From Xiphophorus maculatus (Eukaryota; Chordata; Actinopteri; Cyprinodontiformes; Poeciliidae): a stretch of 64,000 nucleotides of DNA. Shown piece by piece: positions 39,346-50,286 of this stretch. The stretch's first letter is position 1; each line of letters begins with the position of its first letter. A model generated the notes under the pieces. The model was given only the letters and a program-made list of their open reading frames with translations, did no database searches and was not told the origin of the DNA. A program made the position numbers and the translations under genes. The DNA is taken from contig NC_036455.1 of assembly GCF_002775205.1 (NCBI RefSeq), forward strand, positions 658,501 through 722,500. The letters run 5' to 3'.

Positions 39346-41560
39346 GGTATACGTCAAAGTGGACTAACTCTAGCCATTCTAGTTTAAACCGGGCACGGCT
39401 CCTTTGAAATACTGAGTAACAATGTCATAATAATATTTGACACCTCTGTATCAGATTGCTTTATACCCACTTTAGTGGAAATAGATGTGAGATTACACTA
39501 ATTTATTCATCACTAAAAACAGCTTTTTATTACTTTTATTAAAGGTTATTTTCTTTTTACTAGTTGAATTTCTGAATGTTGATAAACGTTAGTTTAAATA
39601 TCCATATGTTCCAATTTGTTAAGAAAACACAGGCTGTGTAGGTGGCTCTAATTTTTCATATGACTGTTTCTGTCTCCTGATTTTGAATTTTAAGGGCAGC
39701 TCTTTGAATTTACTTACTAAATTTAAAGAGTTGTAGAGTAATTCTGCCTCTGACACTGCAGCATAGCTATACCCATTGTGCTGTAGGGATAGGGAACTTT
39801 ACCAAGGCACAACGTTTCTCTAATGGCAACCTTCAATAAGTTAAACCAACATTTTATATTCAACAGTGTATACATAAACAGCTGCTCCAGATAATACAGT
39901 AATCAGGTCTGTATAATCCACAACAGTAAGTCAGTTTTATTTGGTGTTAAAATATAACAATTGTCATGAAATGCAATGTGAAATCTTGTTATTCAAATAT
40001 GAGTCCATCCAACTATGTGTCTTCATTTCTATGCATGCGGCGCATCAGCGTAATACTAAACCTCTGGCTCACAGGGCAGTCTACCTCTCTAGTTCTTTGT
40101 TTGTCACACATGTGACGAGGGTACAATGGACAGTAGGACAATAGTCCACTTATTGAGTGACTGGCAGGGAGCGGGATACATCCCTGATTATCCTTCACAC
40201 TGCAGCCTCGTGCACCCTGCGGTTCATAGTGAGCGGTGTCAGGTTGCACTCCGCTGTAGAGGGAAAGGCAGTGCTGTCACACTGGAAATCTGGAAGGAGT
40301 CACAGAGGTCAAAGTAGTGAAAGGCTCTCAAAATAGATGAGAAGTGAAAGAGGCTGACTTAAATGATTTTAACAGGAAAGTATTGAAGATGCACAGATTT
40401 GGGTTTACTCATTTTGATTTTTTCTTTTTGAGGTCTGACCTGCCTGCAGTTCTGACCACAATCTCAAGGAACACTTGTGACCACTCTGGTACCGTTTGTA
40501 TTAGAGTGACTGAAACAACCGGCACACTTAGAGCAAATGAGGAATATGATGTCATCCCACAGCAGTGTTTGACCAATCTTGGCAAACAGCATGAGGAGGA
40601 GGTGCTAAGCTGATCCTCCTGTTTGTAAAATAAATTAAAAGTTATTGCCAATATGTCTTGTTTTTGAAAACTTCATTAGCAGAAAGAGCTGTTTGACAAA
40701 TGTCCTTACTTTCTTTTTTTTTTGTTGGTCTGTACAAATGAGTGATAACAGCAAATAGGGATGTTGGACAGATTTGATTATTTTGAGTGCACCTTGGAGG
40801 AAAAGATTCATTTTCAAGTGTGTGGAAAAAGTACAAGGTTAGTAAGCTTTAATATTTTTTTTCATAAATGAGATATTGTGTAATTCTTTTCTTGGAGTGC
40901 AAGGCAGCTCTGTAACATCTTACAATAAAAAATGTATTGTTTTGATCCATCCAGAGAGCAGAAAAAAAGTATATTTTCTTGTTTTTATATATAGTTTTTA
41001 AGGAGAGAAAATAAAAACCCACCATGCATAAAAGCTATGATATGAAATTGGCCACAAAATCTCTGATCGGTAGGTTTTATGCACTTCAGCACAGCACGTC
41101 TAAAGTCAGACTTATAACATTTTAGTTACTAACCCTTTTTGTTGCGGCCATCTTTTGTTCGTGTCTTTGAAAATGTAAGGAATGTCCACAGCTGAGATGT
41201 CCTCCAGGTTGCTGTCAGCTGACTGTCACTCATTGCCTTCAAGCAGAGCACGTTTTCTCTTAATCCTTGAGCCTCGATCACCAGCCATGACCTTATGACT
41301 TTATGACCTTCAAAAATGACAATAAAAGGGTTTAAGTAGAGACCAAGCTCTTCATAGTGAGGCTAAACTGTTACATTTGCAATAAAGAATGCAGCCAAGC
41401 CTGAGTTTAATATGCAAGCACAATTGAACTATTTCTAATGACGTATGTGCTTTGACATCCCCACGCCTTATCAGTGCTGTCAGTGAACTTCTCCTGTAAT
41501 TCCGCGTCTGTTTGACCTTCTCCGAGCCCTGGATGTGTCATATTTTTGCATGAGTAGCTC
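39346..41560. other. Non-coding stretch
   Basis: No gene supported on either strand. Overlapping short frames near 40000-40320 and 40344-40650 show no family pattern or coding-like splice context. Confidence 0.45.
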
Positions 41561-41599
41561 GCAAACTGCTCCATTTGTGAATCTCTCCCTCTCTCTTTC

Positions 41600-42280
41600 T
41601 CTTTCTCCCTGGAGGTGGGGGCAGAGAGGTATTAGCTGTGCGCCGCAGACATCATTAGGAGGGGAGACGCTTTCCACCGTCAGCGCCGGAGCGGAGCGGA
41701 GCAGAGCAGGGGAGCCCTGGCAACAAGAAGACACACAAACTCAGCAGCCCGTTACACCCCGCAGTAAGTCGCACAAAACTACTCACTCCGAGCCGCTTTT
41801 TCCAAACTGTCACTGCTCGCTTTCTCTCTTTTGGAGCTCTGTTTGGACATAAAAATGGCTGGAAGAACTGGGTAAGGGTGGCGCTGAAGCGCTCTCTACC
41901 CGTCTCTCTTTACTTCAAAGCGTTTGGGAAATGTTCACTTCGCGCTCTGACTTATTTTAACAGTCACCAAACAGTCCGGGGGAACGAGGGGCATGGGTGG
42001 GTACACTTGTCACATCGCTGCTTTGTTGCAAAGTGAGTTTTTTTTTAGTGGACGAAAGAGGGAGCGGAGGTTTGCCTGGGTAGTGACCGAGCGAGGAGCG
42101 CGTTCGCCGGTCGAGTTGATCTCGGCCAGCCGCTGCGCTTCCCACTAACTGCGCCACTCGACCTCGGCTCGAACATGTTCTCTTTACGCTGCTTTCTCAG
42201 CGGTAAACACCGCCAGACTCTGCTGGATGTTGTTGCGAACGCTTGTTTCAATACTCTTAATTTGTTGACAGGGAATGTCA
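41600..42280 (+). promoter_or_regulatory. CpG-rich segment, probable promoter of an unidentified gene
   Basis: This is the most CpG-dense part of the window (gcgccgg, gcggagcgga, gagcgcgttcgccggtcg and others). It is preceded by a C/T-rich tract at about 41580-41615. Two good splice donors lie in it: gca/gtaagt at 41763/41764 and ctgg/gtaagg at 41871/41872. Both are on the + strand, which points to transcription rightwards with alternative 5' exons. There is no TATA box at a clear position. Confidence 0.5.
41855..41871 (+). CDS. Possible first coding exon (MAGRT...) of an unidentified gene
   Basis: An ATG in fair context (aaaATGG) opens MAGRT plus two bases, then a strong donor GTAAGG follows at 41872. 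It lies inside the CpG-rich segment. No further exon could be found to the right within 22 kb, so the identity is unknown. The ATG may equally be chance within a 5' UTR. Confidence 0.25.
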
Positions 42281-43180
42281 AAGGCAGGAGATTATTTTTT
42301 TTAACAACGTTTCACCATCGCGGAAGTGTTTCCCCTGAACACGAACTAGAACTACTCGCTAAAGTCAAGTTAAAATGCTCACTTTTGTTTGTTCCGAAAC
42401 ACTTTACAGCTATGAAATGGGTATTTCCGCTTGCAATTTGCACACGTTTACGGCTGCATGTGTAATATGTTACTACACGGTGTTTTACATTACCAGCTGG
42501 GTGTAAAGGACATACGGTTTGTGATTGCAGGACTACCCGTGATGTCATTCATCCGAGCTTGGACCATTATATAACGGGACTGTAGGGAAGCCTGTGATAG
42601 CAGGCTATTTTTACACTGTTTACACCTCAGAGCAGGGTAGGGCTATGCTTAAACTCACAATATGAATTTAATATGCCATCCAAATGAGGAAAAAGTGCAT
42701 GTACATTAAGGGAGTGCTGCAGATGTAAAGCATGCACTTTAAGGTGTCCCCTGTCTTTTATGGGCGCCTGTGCAATAAACACTTTAACTAGTGCATTGTG
42801 AACATTTTTCTCATATTCTCAGTGAGATATCCTGCAGAGGGCTTTAATGTGCACATATTTAATTAAAAAAAGCCATACTCACAGTTATGACATTATTTAG
42901 TAAACTCTCTGAACTTAACTTTGAAGTGAAATATGTCCCTGAATGTTCAACAACGTGCACTTAAGTGATTGTAACTTCTATTTTTTTATTTGTCCATTAA
43001 TGTTATTACATCCTCCTACTATCAATATTTTACTCATTTTCTAATTTTTTCAAGTTTTTTTTTATTTTTTATCTCTCTCCGCTAGAGATTTCAGCATGCA
43101 AGAACAGTGTGTGTTAATAATATTTACTACTACCTTTGATATTCAAGTAATTGTCAGAATTTTTTTGGGTATGTTTGTGG
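42281..43180 (+). other. Non-coding stretch, possibly first intron
   Basis: AT-rich after the CpG-rich segment. There are only chance frames, and no repeat I can name. Confidence 0.4.
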
Positions 43181-43184
43181 TAGT

Positions 43185-43352
43185 GGTGGCTTTTTTCCAA
43201 TAGTAATTCAAAGGAAATGGCAGAGAGAAGGGTGTTGTGGGAGGTAACACAGCAAAGGTCTTGAGGTCAGGAATCGAACCCAGAACAGCTGCATGAAGCA
43301 CTATAGCCTCTGTATATGGGGCAGCTCTCCCGCCACACCATGCTACGCCCCA
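43185..43352 (-). mobile_element. tRNA-derived SINE, diverged copy
   Basis: The complement of a B box (aatcgaaccc, about 43271-43280) sits in the same context as in the SINE at 19701-19905. The minus strand reads ggcgtagcatggtgtggcgg at the head, ggttcgattcc in the middle, and 'ctgccatttcctttgaatta' with ggaaaaaagccaccacta near the tail. Head, B box and tail order agree, so I place both in one family. No target duplication was found for this older copy. Confidence 0.7.
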
Positions 43353-44059
43353 GAAAGAAGTTTTTAGGAAAATTCTCCATAATTTTAGTTTTGAGATGGT
43401 TATAAAATGTAATTTTTCAAAACGTGAAGTGATGAAATGTGTATTTAAGTAGAAACTTACTTAACTATGCACATGAATTTATAGATTGAACTAGAGCTGT
43501 GCTGCTCTAGGTAACAACAGCACGTCGTGGCAAGTGGCTCATTCAAATCTTATGTTTTGTTGTCCTACTGCAATGTGAAACCAAACCTCATGAAGCATAT
43601 GCAGTTTTGTACAGACTTGTTTTGGACTTTAAAGCATAAAAATGCAGTCCAATTGTGTAACAGTATAATTTCTGTTAATAAAACGCACCTTATTATTTAT
43701 AACGTTATGGCCTCTGTCACATAGATTAGATATGGTCTCTAGTTTGTTCCTGGTGCTGTCTTATTCTCTCGCTCACAATGCTGTGTAAAAGGAAACAGAC
43801 ATCTTTGAAGTGCAGTGGAGGGCCATTCACATTCTGCTTTGCTCACTTGAAATATTCTCCATTTGTTGTTGTGTTGCTTTTATTGTTATATTTGTGGCTT
43901 CTCTAGTTCTGTTATCAAAATATTCATATAGAGTTCCACATTTAGGAGCATTCGAAAAGAAGGATTTATTGCTTATATTCTTCAGGTCTGTGCTTTAAGC
44001 TGATTTTTAAGATGTTTAAACTATGAACATTATGTGTATCTGTTATTAATTTTATGTTC

Positions 44060-45193
44060 TTAAAACCTGTTTAATCCCACCGGCAACAATTGTTGCCAGA
44101 CATTTTTCCTAACTTCTGGAAGCTGTAAAAGAATTGTTTTGACTTTTAGCAGCTAATTTTAGTTTTTAAATCAAATAATAGAGTGTGTACTCTAAGAAAT
44201 ATCAATTTCATGTATCTAGTGTGATAGGTCACATGACTAGACCTCTTTACTTCCTGCCTGTAACGCTGGAAGTAAATGTGTGTCACAAACGTGTACAAGA
44301 GAAAGTCAGTAAATACTTTAATAAAAAAATATAAATAAAATATTTTGTACATATGTTCTTTCAAGTATCTTCTACTGATATATAAAGAAAATTGTATCCA
44401 TTCATTCATCTTTTAATCATAAGAAGAGTGAATGTAAGTGTGGCAACAATTGTTGCCGCTAGCATAATACATAGACAGCACTGTGCTATGTGTCCATAGC
44501 TTTGCTGTTTATTCTATACGTCTTGCTGTTCTCACACAGCTTAAACTCTAAGATGTTTTAGATTTTCTAGGCCTGAAGGCAACCTCAGAATGATGTCTCC
44601 TACATCACTGTCATTCCCACAGTTGAACCCCTCCCCACCCCCCAAAAGCCGACCCTTTCCACAAAGTGTGGCCTATGCACTGAATGACCTCTACAAGATG
44701 GCGCCACGCCTGAAACTAGTTCAGGACAAGGCAACGGTCTTGTTCTTGGTCTGGTGGAACAGGGGCAATGGCCTCTCAGATGCAGATTTGTTCATACTAA
44801 CATTTTCACCTGATTTTGCCTAATTGATTAAATAATCCAGTGAGATCAAAGGTCACATGGCACATTGAGACAATGACATCTGCAGGATGTGGCATTCAAT
44901 TTTTATGTTTCTAAAATATTTCTGAGCACACTTATAACCATTCTTTGTTATAATAAGTTATGCATGTCATGATTTTTCTTATTTTTTTATGTGTATAAAT
45001 AGGCTAGATTTGTGTAATTTAGACTATGAAGTTTCCCACCAGCAACAATTGTTGCCGAGCATAAAACCTACATTTTCACTAACATAACCAACATAAAATG
45101 TAATAATTCATAAATATCATGTGTGAGGGAGGTCCAAGGATTGAAATGCATGCTCTTACTTTGCAGGAAAAAATTTGGGATTAAACGGGTTAA
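44060..45193. mobile_element. TTAA-bounded piggyBac-like non-autonomous element with three internal palindromes
   Basis: TTAA at both outer edges (44060-44063 and 45190-45193) encloses imperfect terminal inverted repeats: cctgtttaatccca at 44066-44079 against the complement of tgggattaaacggg at 45176-45189, 13 of 14 matching. TTAA targets with short C-rich ends are the signature of piggyBac elements. The perfect palindrome GGCAACAATTGTTGCC occurs at 44082-44097 and 44442-44457, and with one change at 45041-45056. The inner frame 44590-44823 (+) has no clear transposase motif, so the 1.13-kb copy appears non-autonomous or decayed. The family is inferred from the ends only. Confidence 0.6.
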
Positions 45194-46328
45194 TTTGGCA
45201 TAATGTGCCTGTTATGATGGCAATGTTCTGACCAGACATCTTTGTCTAACAATATGATTTCCAAAAGCTAATCTTTTTTGATAAAGATGAAACGCCTTAT
45301 GACTTAAATTCTTGTTGACACGTTGTGTGTAATACAGAGGTGCACATACAATAAGAAATGACAATAACAACAACAGCAGCAATAAAAAACTGATTTAGAT
45401 AATCATAAGATGTGGAACTGAAAACATTTGGAGGTCGGTCATCTGATATGTTTTTATATTTATCTTTGATCAAATATCTTTAATACTAAAAATGAGCTCA
45501 GTTGTGAGACTTGGTTTTGTCTTGGTTTTGATTCTCTGGTTCACAGGTTGAGGGATTGGTCAATAGCATGCAGGGCTTCAAAGCTAAAATAGTTATCAGA
45601 AATTACACGCTATTTTTACTTCAACAACTGATTCTTCTATTAAGTATTAGATGGATTATGAAAAAAGCTAAGAACACAGTGCTTGTAAAAAACACATGTA
45701 ACAGCTATAAAGTCAACATTTTTATTTACTTAACACATAGGCTACACATAGTTCTGCTTTGCCAAATAGAAAATCTTTCTGCATTGTATATTCTGTCATT
45801 TGCAAAGCAGATCAAAGCAACAAAACAACATAGTTCTCACTGCAGATGGCTTCTGCATCCTCCTGAGATTGTGTCCTAATGGTAGAAACAGACTACAGAG
45901 CGACGTAGCTGTAAGATTGTGGAGAACTTCTGGAAAATGAACAAACAAACATGGATTTTTTTTTTTCCAAAGATTGAGGACAAAGAGGAAGTTGCAAATG
46001 ATACAAAGGAGACTGGGATGCTGCCATGTATACAACAAGCAGGGTTTATGAGATTATTGTACTCACTGAAACATATTTTTGAATAACCTTGACATATGTA
46101 AGGTAGAGTGTTGGAGGCAACAAATAGCGAGGTTTAGGTGAATTAGTTTTAGGTCTGCTATCCTGCAGAAGTTTGACAAAAGTAAAGTCCATCTGTCAAG
46201 CTGGGGTTGACAGCATGGATGGAAGTCTGCAAGTTTATGAGGTTATTGATTTTGTGGTGGCTATGCTTTCACAGGCCAGGTTGTTAGAACTATAGCTAAG
46301 AGAAAAATAGCCAGCAGTAGGATGTTTA
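45194..46328. other. Non-coding stretch
   Basis: No gene supported. The 107-residue frame at 45556-45879 shows no known motif and has AT-driven composition. Confidence 0.45.
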
Positions 46329-46440
46329 CCAGGGATGTCCAAAGTGTGTCCTGGGAACAATTTGTGGCCCTCTGAATGATTTTTCTTTTTGTACACCCCA
46401 CTACCAGAGTTCTTGAGAGCCATGTCAGCACAAGCAATTG
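46329..46440. repeat. Possible hAT-related dispersed repeat fragment
   Basis: cagggatgtccaaagtgtgt, 'cctgggaacaatttgtggcc' and gatttttc follow the order of a common teleost hAT-like repeat beginning 'caggggtgtccaaagtg'. The right end was not found. Confidence 0.4.
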
Positions 46441-47220
46441 GTTTAGATTAATAATTTTTTAAATATTATTTTGAGCAACATTTTCACAGATGAATAAAAT
46501 CTTTTGCATCATCAGCTGTGAACTGGGCCAGAGATAGACATGCTGTATTTCCAAAAAGGTACTTTAGCATCTGACAGGTGTTGTTTTTGTTGGGCAGCAG
46601 TTGAAATTTATAGATTTTGGTTTTGCTCTATTGAGCAACAAAATGCTTATTTCTGAGGTTCGCTTCTTCAGGTGAACAAGACGTAAAAGATCCAACTGAA
46701 CTTTTCTATTGTGTGATCATACCACTGTGATCCAGGCGTGCTGTGCCACCCACACACACGCACGCACGCCATCCACCCTAGCCTTTGATTCCAGCCGCCA
46801 CTCACTTTCAAATGGTAATGAGAGGCAATTAGAAGCCAATGTGTCCTAATCACAAGCCATTTAACCGAGCTTGGCTCATTTGTCAGAGCCCTGTGTACAT
46901 GGAGCCCCACAGACAAACACACATGAGCAGTACGTCTTGTAGATCTTGCCAAATGAGGGGGAAATTGTGTGTTTCTGTGTACGTGAGTGAGATTTCCAGG
47001 TAATGATTGGGTGGAGATTTCACAACTGAATGAGCGAGTGACAGAAATGGCTCTTCATGTGCAAGTACAGGGAGGACGAATGATGGGTGGGAGGGCCTCA
47101 CAGATTGACCAGGGCAGCGAAACAACAGGTGTCAGTGGCTGAATGTAGAGGAAGGAGTGGGAACAATTCTTCATCTTGACATTTATTAAGAGTCTTAAGA
47201 GGCACTGTGCACATAGGTGC

Positions 47221-48470
47221 TAACGAATTGACATCAATTTATTTATATAGTGCCAATTTACAACAGATGTCTTCTCAAGGCACGCATGTCCAATTTGTAT
47301 CCAGTTAGATTCCAATTTTGTCCACATTAAGTCCAGATTAACCCAGTAAATTCCAGTCCAATCTTATATTCAAATTCTACTCCACTTACATACAGTCCAA
47401 TTCAATCCAGATTCATGTATGGTACAGTTAGATGCAGATAATCATTTATAGATTTACAGAGATATAGTGATCCGAATTCTTTGACCAATGTTAGGTCCTT
47501 AGTTCTAAACCGTTACTCTGAAGAATAAGTTAAATTAAATAAATTAGAATATGATAATATAATTTAGTAACTAAATTCACTAAGTGAAAAACGCAGATTG
47601 CATTTTCAGATCTCTGTTTCTGTTGATCATGATGATTTTCTGCTTACAGTTAAAGACACGACATTGATTTCACCATTACGTCAGACCAATGAAAACAAAC
47701 ATCTGTACTACAGAAATGTGGCCTTTGTAAAATGCATGCTTAAAACCTGCTGAAGGTTATTTCCAAAATATAATTTTTATCTGACAAACGAGCCTCATCA
47801 AACCGCATGTTTTAATTTACTGAATGTAAGTCTGCATCCTTAGATTACATCTATGATTCTCAAAATCCTGCCAACTTTAACCAACCCAGCATTATCCATG
47901 ACAGACAGAGGCCCAAAAGGGTAAAATAAATACAGTTTTATTCCATTTAGCCATCTTTTTATTTTATTTTTTAAACTTTAACACTCGTGGAGCCTGAATA
48001 AACTACATCAAAAAAAAAAAAAAAAAAATTCTAACAAGATTTCAAACTTCTGAATTTAAAAGATTTAATTTTCTAGATTTAAATGTTCTTTTCTAATAGT
48101 ATCATTTTCTGCCATTCTACTATTACACAAGTAAAACATCTACGGTAATATTTTTTCTTATTTTTTATTTCATACGTGTTCCTTTTCTTAAATTGTAAAT
48201 AGGTATTGTTGTATCTCAAGGTAATTGCATGAAAGTACCACATTTGATGTATAACTAAAGAGGGTAAGATTACGCCAGTCTAATCATAAGCTTTATCAAA
48301 AATGAAAGTTTTAAGTGTGAACTTTGAAGTAGACAGGGTGTCTACCTCACAAGCAAAACTGGGTTCCACCAGAGAGGAGCTTGAGAGCTGAATTACTGTC
48401 CTCCCAGTCTATTTCTAGAAATTCCAGGAACCACCAGTAATCCTGCAGTCCTAGGATAGTCCTCTTTAGT
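47221..48470. repeat. Two blocks of an abundant fish repeat, split by unrelated or decayed sequence
   Basis: The left block (about 47230-47480) has 'atttatttatatagtgccaa', 'acaacagatgtcttctcaag' and a run of ccaatt/tccaattc words. The right block (about 48290-48440) has 'gtagacagggtgtctacctc', 'aactgggttccaccagagag' and ccaggaaccaccagtaat. I recall both as parts of one long teleost dispersed repeat, in this order. An A18 run lies between them near 48010. Confidence 0.5.
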
Positions 48471-50080
48471 CAAACTCTAGTCTGTTTGTCTAGAAAGTCC
48501 GGTTTGTTTGGGAGCGTATGATGTGCAATTGGACTCTAATGCAGACCAAAAAAGCGAACTCTGGTCCACCAAAGTGCTGGCGAAGTGCTCTGTTGGATAT
48601 AAAGAGTGATGCAATCTTTTACATAAGACTGAATGTTGCGGGCTATTTGACGATAACTAATTGCAGTAGTTTAATGCTTAAGAAATACATTCAGGTTATC
48701 TGCTTTACTCTGAGATATTGTATTTCTAATTTTGGAAGCATAGCTTTTTGTGGTATGAAAATGACTAATTTTCAATATTTTTTTTTTTTAAAGTTAGTCA
48801 TGTATTGTCATGTATTTAACGTAAGTCAAACGTATAAAGAGGTGTGTTTGGCACAATTCCCAGCTTTAGTTTGTGCCGTTGTTTTCTATCCTGTCACACT
48901 ATGACACATAAATGTCATGTTTGATAGTACTGAGAATGTGTCACTCCTGCTTCTGCATCCACACCTGAGTGCTGTCACAGCTCTATCCCTAGTTGAAGTA
49001 AGAGGAAGGAAGAGACTGGTGTTGAATGGAAACAGAGTGATGTAACAAATGTGTTGGGAAGTATAAGGCAGAGGGAGAGGAGTAAAAAAAAAAAGAATAT
49101 TCAAAATACTGAAAAACAGCTCATGTGGGGAGTAAGAGAGAGAAACATTTACTTGTATGATTAAAAAAGAGCATGTGAGAAAAATGTTGGTAGAAATGTG
49201 CAGAGCAGTGGGTGGGGATGGAGGCAGATCAAGAGATTGAGCTGTCTCGTTGAACCACGCGGTGTGCTCAGACCTTTTCAGCTTTTCCTTTCATCCTCCC
49301 CTATTCATGAAGGCACTGAGTACACATGCTTGCACACAAGAGAAGGGACACACTCACGCTGTGTGCTGCCTTTAAAGGGGATCAATGAGAGCTTTTTGTA
49401 TTTTGTTAAAGAACATTCTGCTGTGTTTTATCATGTTTTTATATTGCTTAGTGTACCGTCCTGAATTTTGATAAAATGTAGCAAAAGGTACTTTAATATA
49501 AGAATTTAACAACTACACAAGATGGCATTTCTATGAACATGGTAGAAAAGAAAAATCTATGTTTGCAGCTTATATATCACTCTTGTATCTCCTCACTTTG
49601 GAGTATTTGTTGATAAGTGTGTGTACATTACACTGCATGAAAAGAGTGTGCTTTGTTACCCATTTCATGGGCTTAAATTATATAAATACTTATGAAATGG
49701 GCATGTATTCTGTGACTGTCCCAGCATCATCAACCTGCACACTGGTGTTATACTGTTGGGTCGATAAACTGCTTCATGGCTCAATAACCATGTGAAAAAG
49801 AGAAGTCTGGACGTTGCTCAGCCAAGTGTAGCCTTTGGCTTTGTAATGGCTGCTTGTCTGGCTCACTTGATATGCAGTTGTCTATATGCCTGGCAAGTCA
49901 CTCTTAGAAGCTGAACTTGGCTGAAGTCCAGGGAATATAATGCCTCAACAGTGACAGTGACCTTCTCTACGCCTTACCTCTCAAGTCCTGTCTGATTTGT
50001 GTTGTCTGTGAAAGAGTTGAATGGCGGATAAAGTTGATCTTTGATTTTCAGTGATTTATACAATGACGGTGGTGGCTGTA
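48471..50080. other. Non-coding stretch
   Basis: No gene supported. The 128-residue frame at 48518-48904 has no conserved motif. Confidence 0.45.
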
Positions 50081-50286
50081 TTCCCAAACCTGGTCCCCAA
50101 GTATTCCTACCCTGCATGTTTTAGATGTGTTTCAGTTCCAGCACATCTGATTTAGTTTATTGCATGACCTCTTTTGCAGCCACCAAATGCTACAGAAGCC
50201 TGTTCATTACCCATTCATTTAATTCAGGATTTTAGAAGGAAGGAGACACGTAAAACATGCAGGACAGGGGTATTGAGGAACCACTG
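50081..50286. mobile_element. MITE with imperfect terminal inverted repeats
   Basis: The left end (tcccaaacctggtccccaag, then cctgcatgttttagatgtg) is mirrored on the right by acgtaaaacatgcaggacag and ggggtattgaggaacc. The centre 'tgttcattacccattcattt' is also found in a widespread fish MITE that I recall. No coding sequence. Confidence 0.65.

Noticed and set aside
42175..42465. 96-codon frame beside the CpG-rich segment
   Set aside because: Open frames are expected in CpG-rich DNA. The protein shows no recognisable motif and the frame overlaps a likely intron start.
44590..44823. Possible piggyBac transposase fragment
   Set aside because: I could not see the DDD catalytic motifs or the cysteine-rich C-terminus, so coding status is not claimed.
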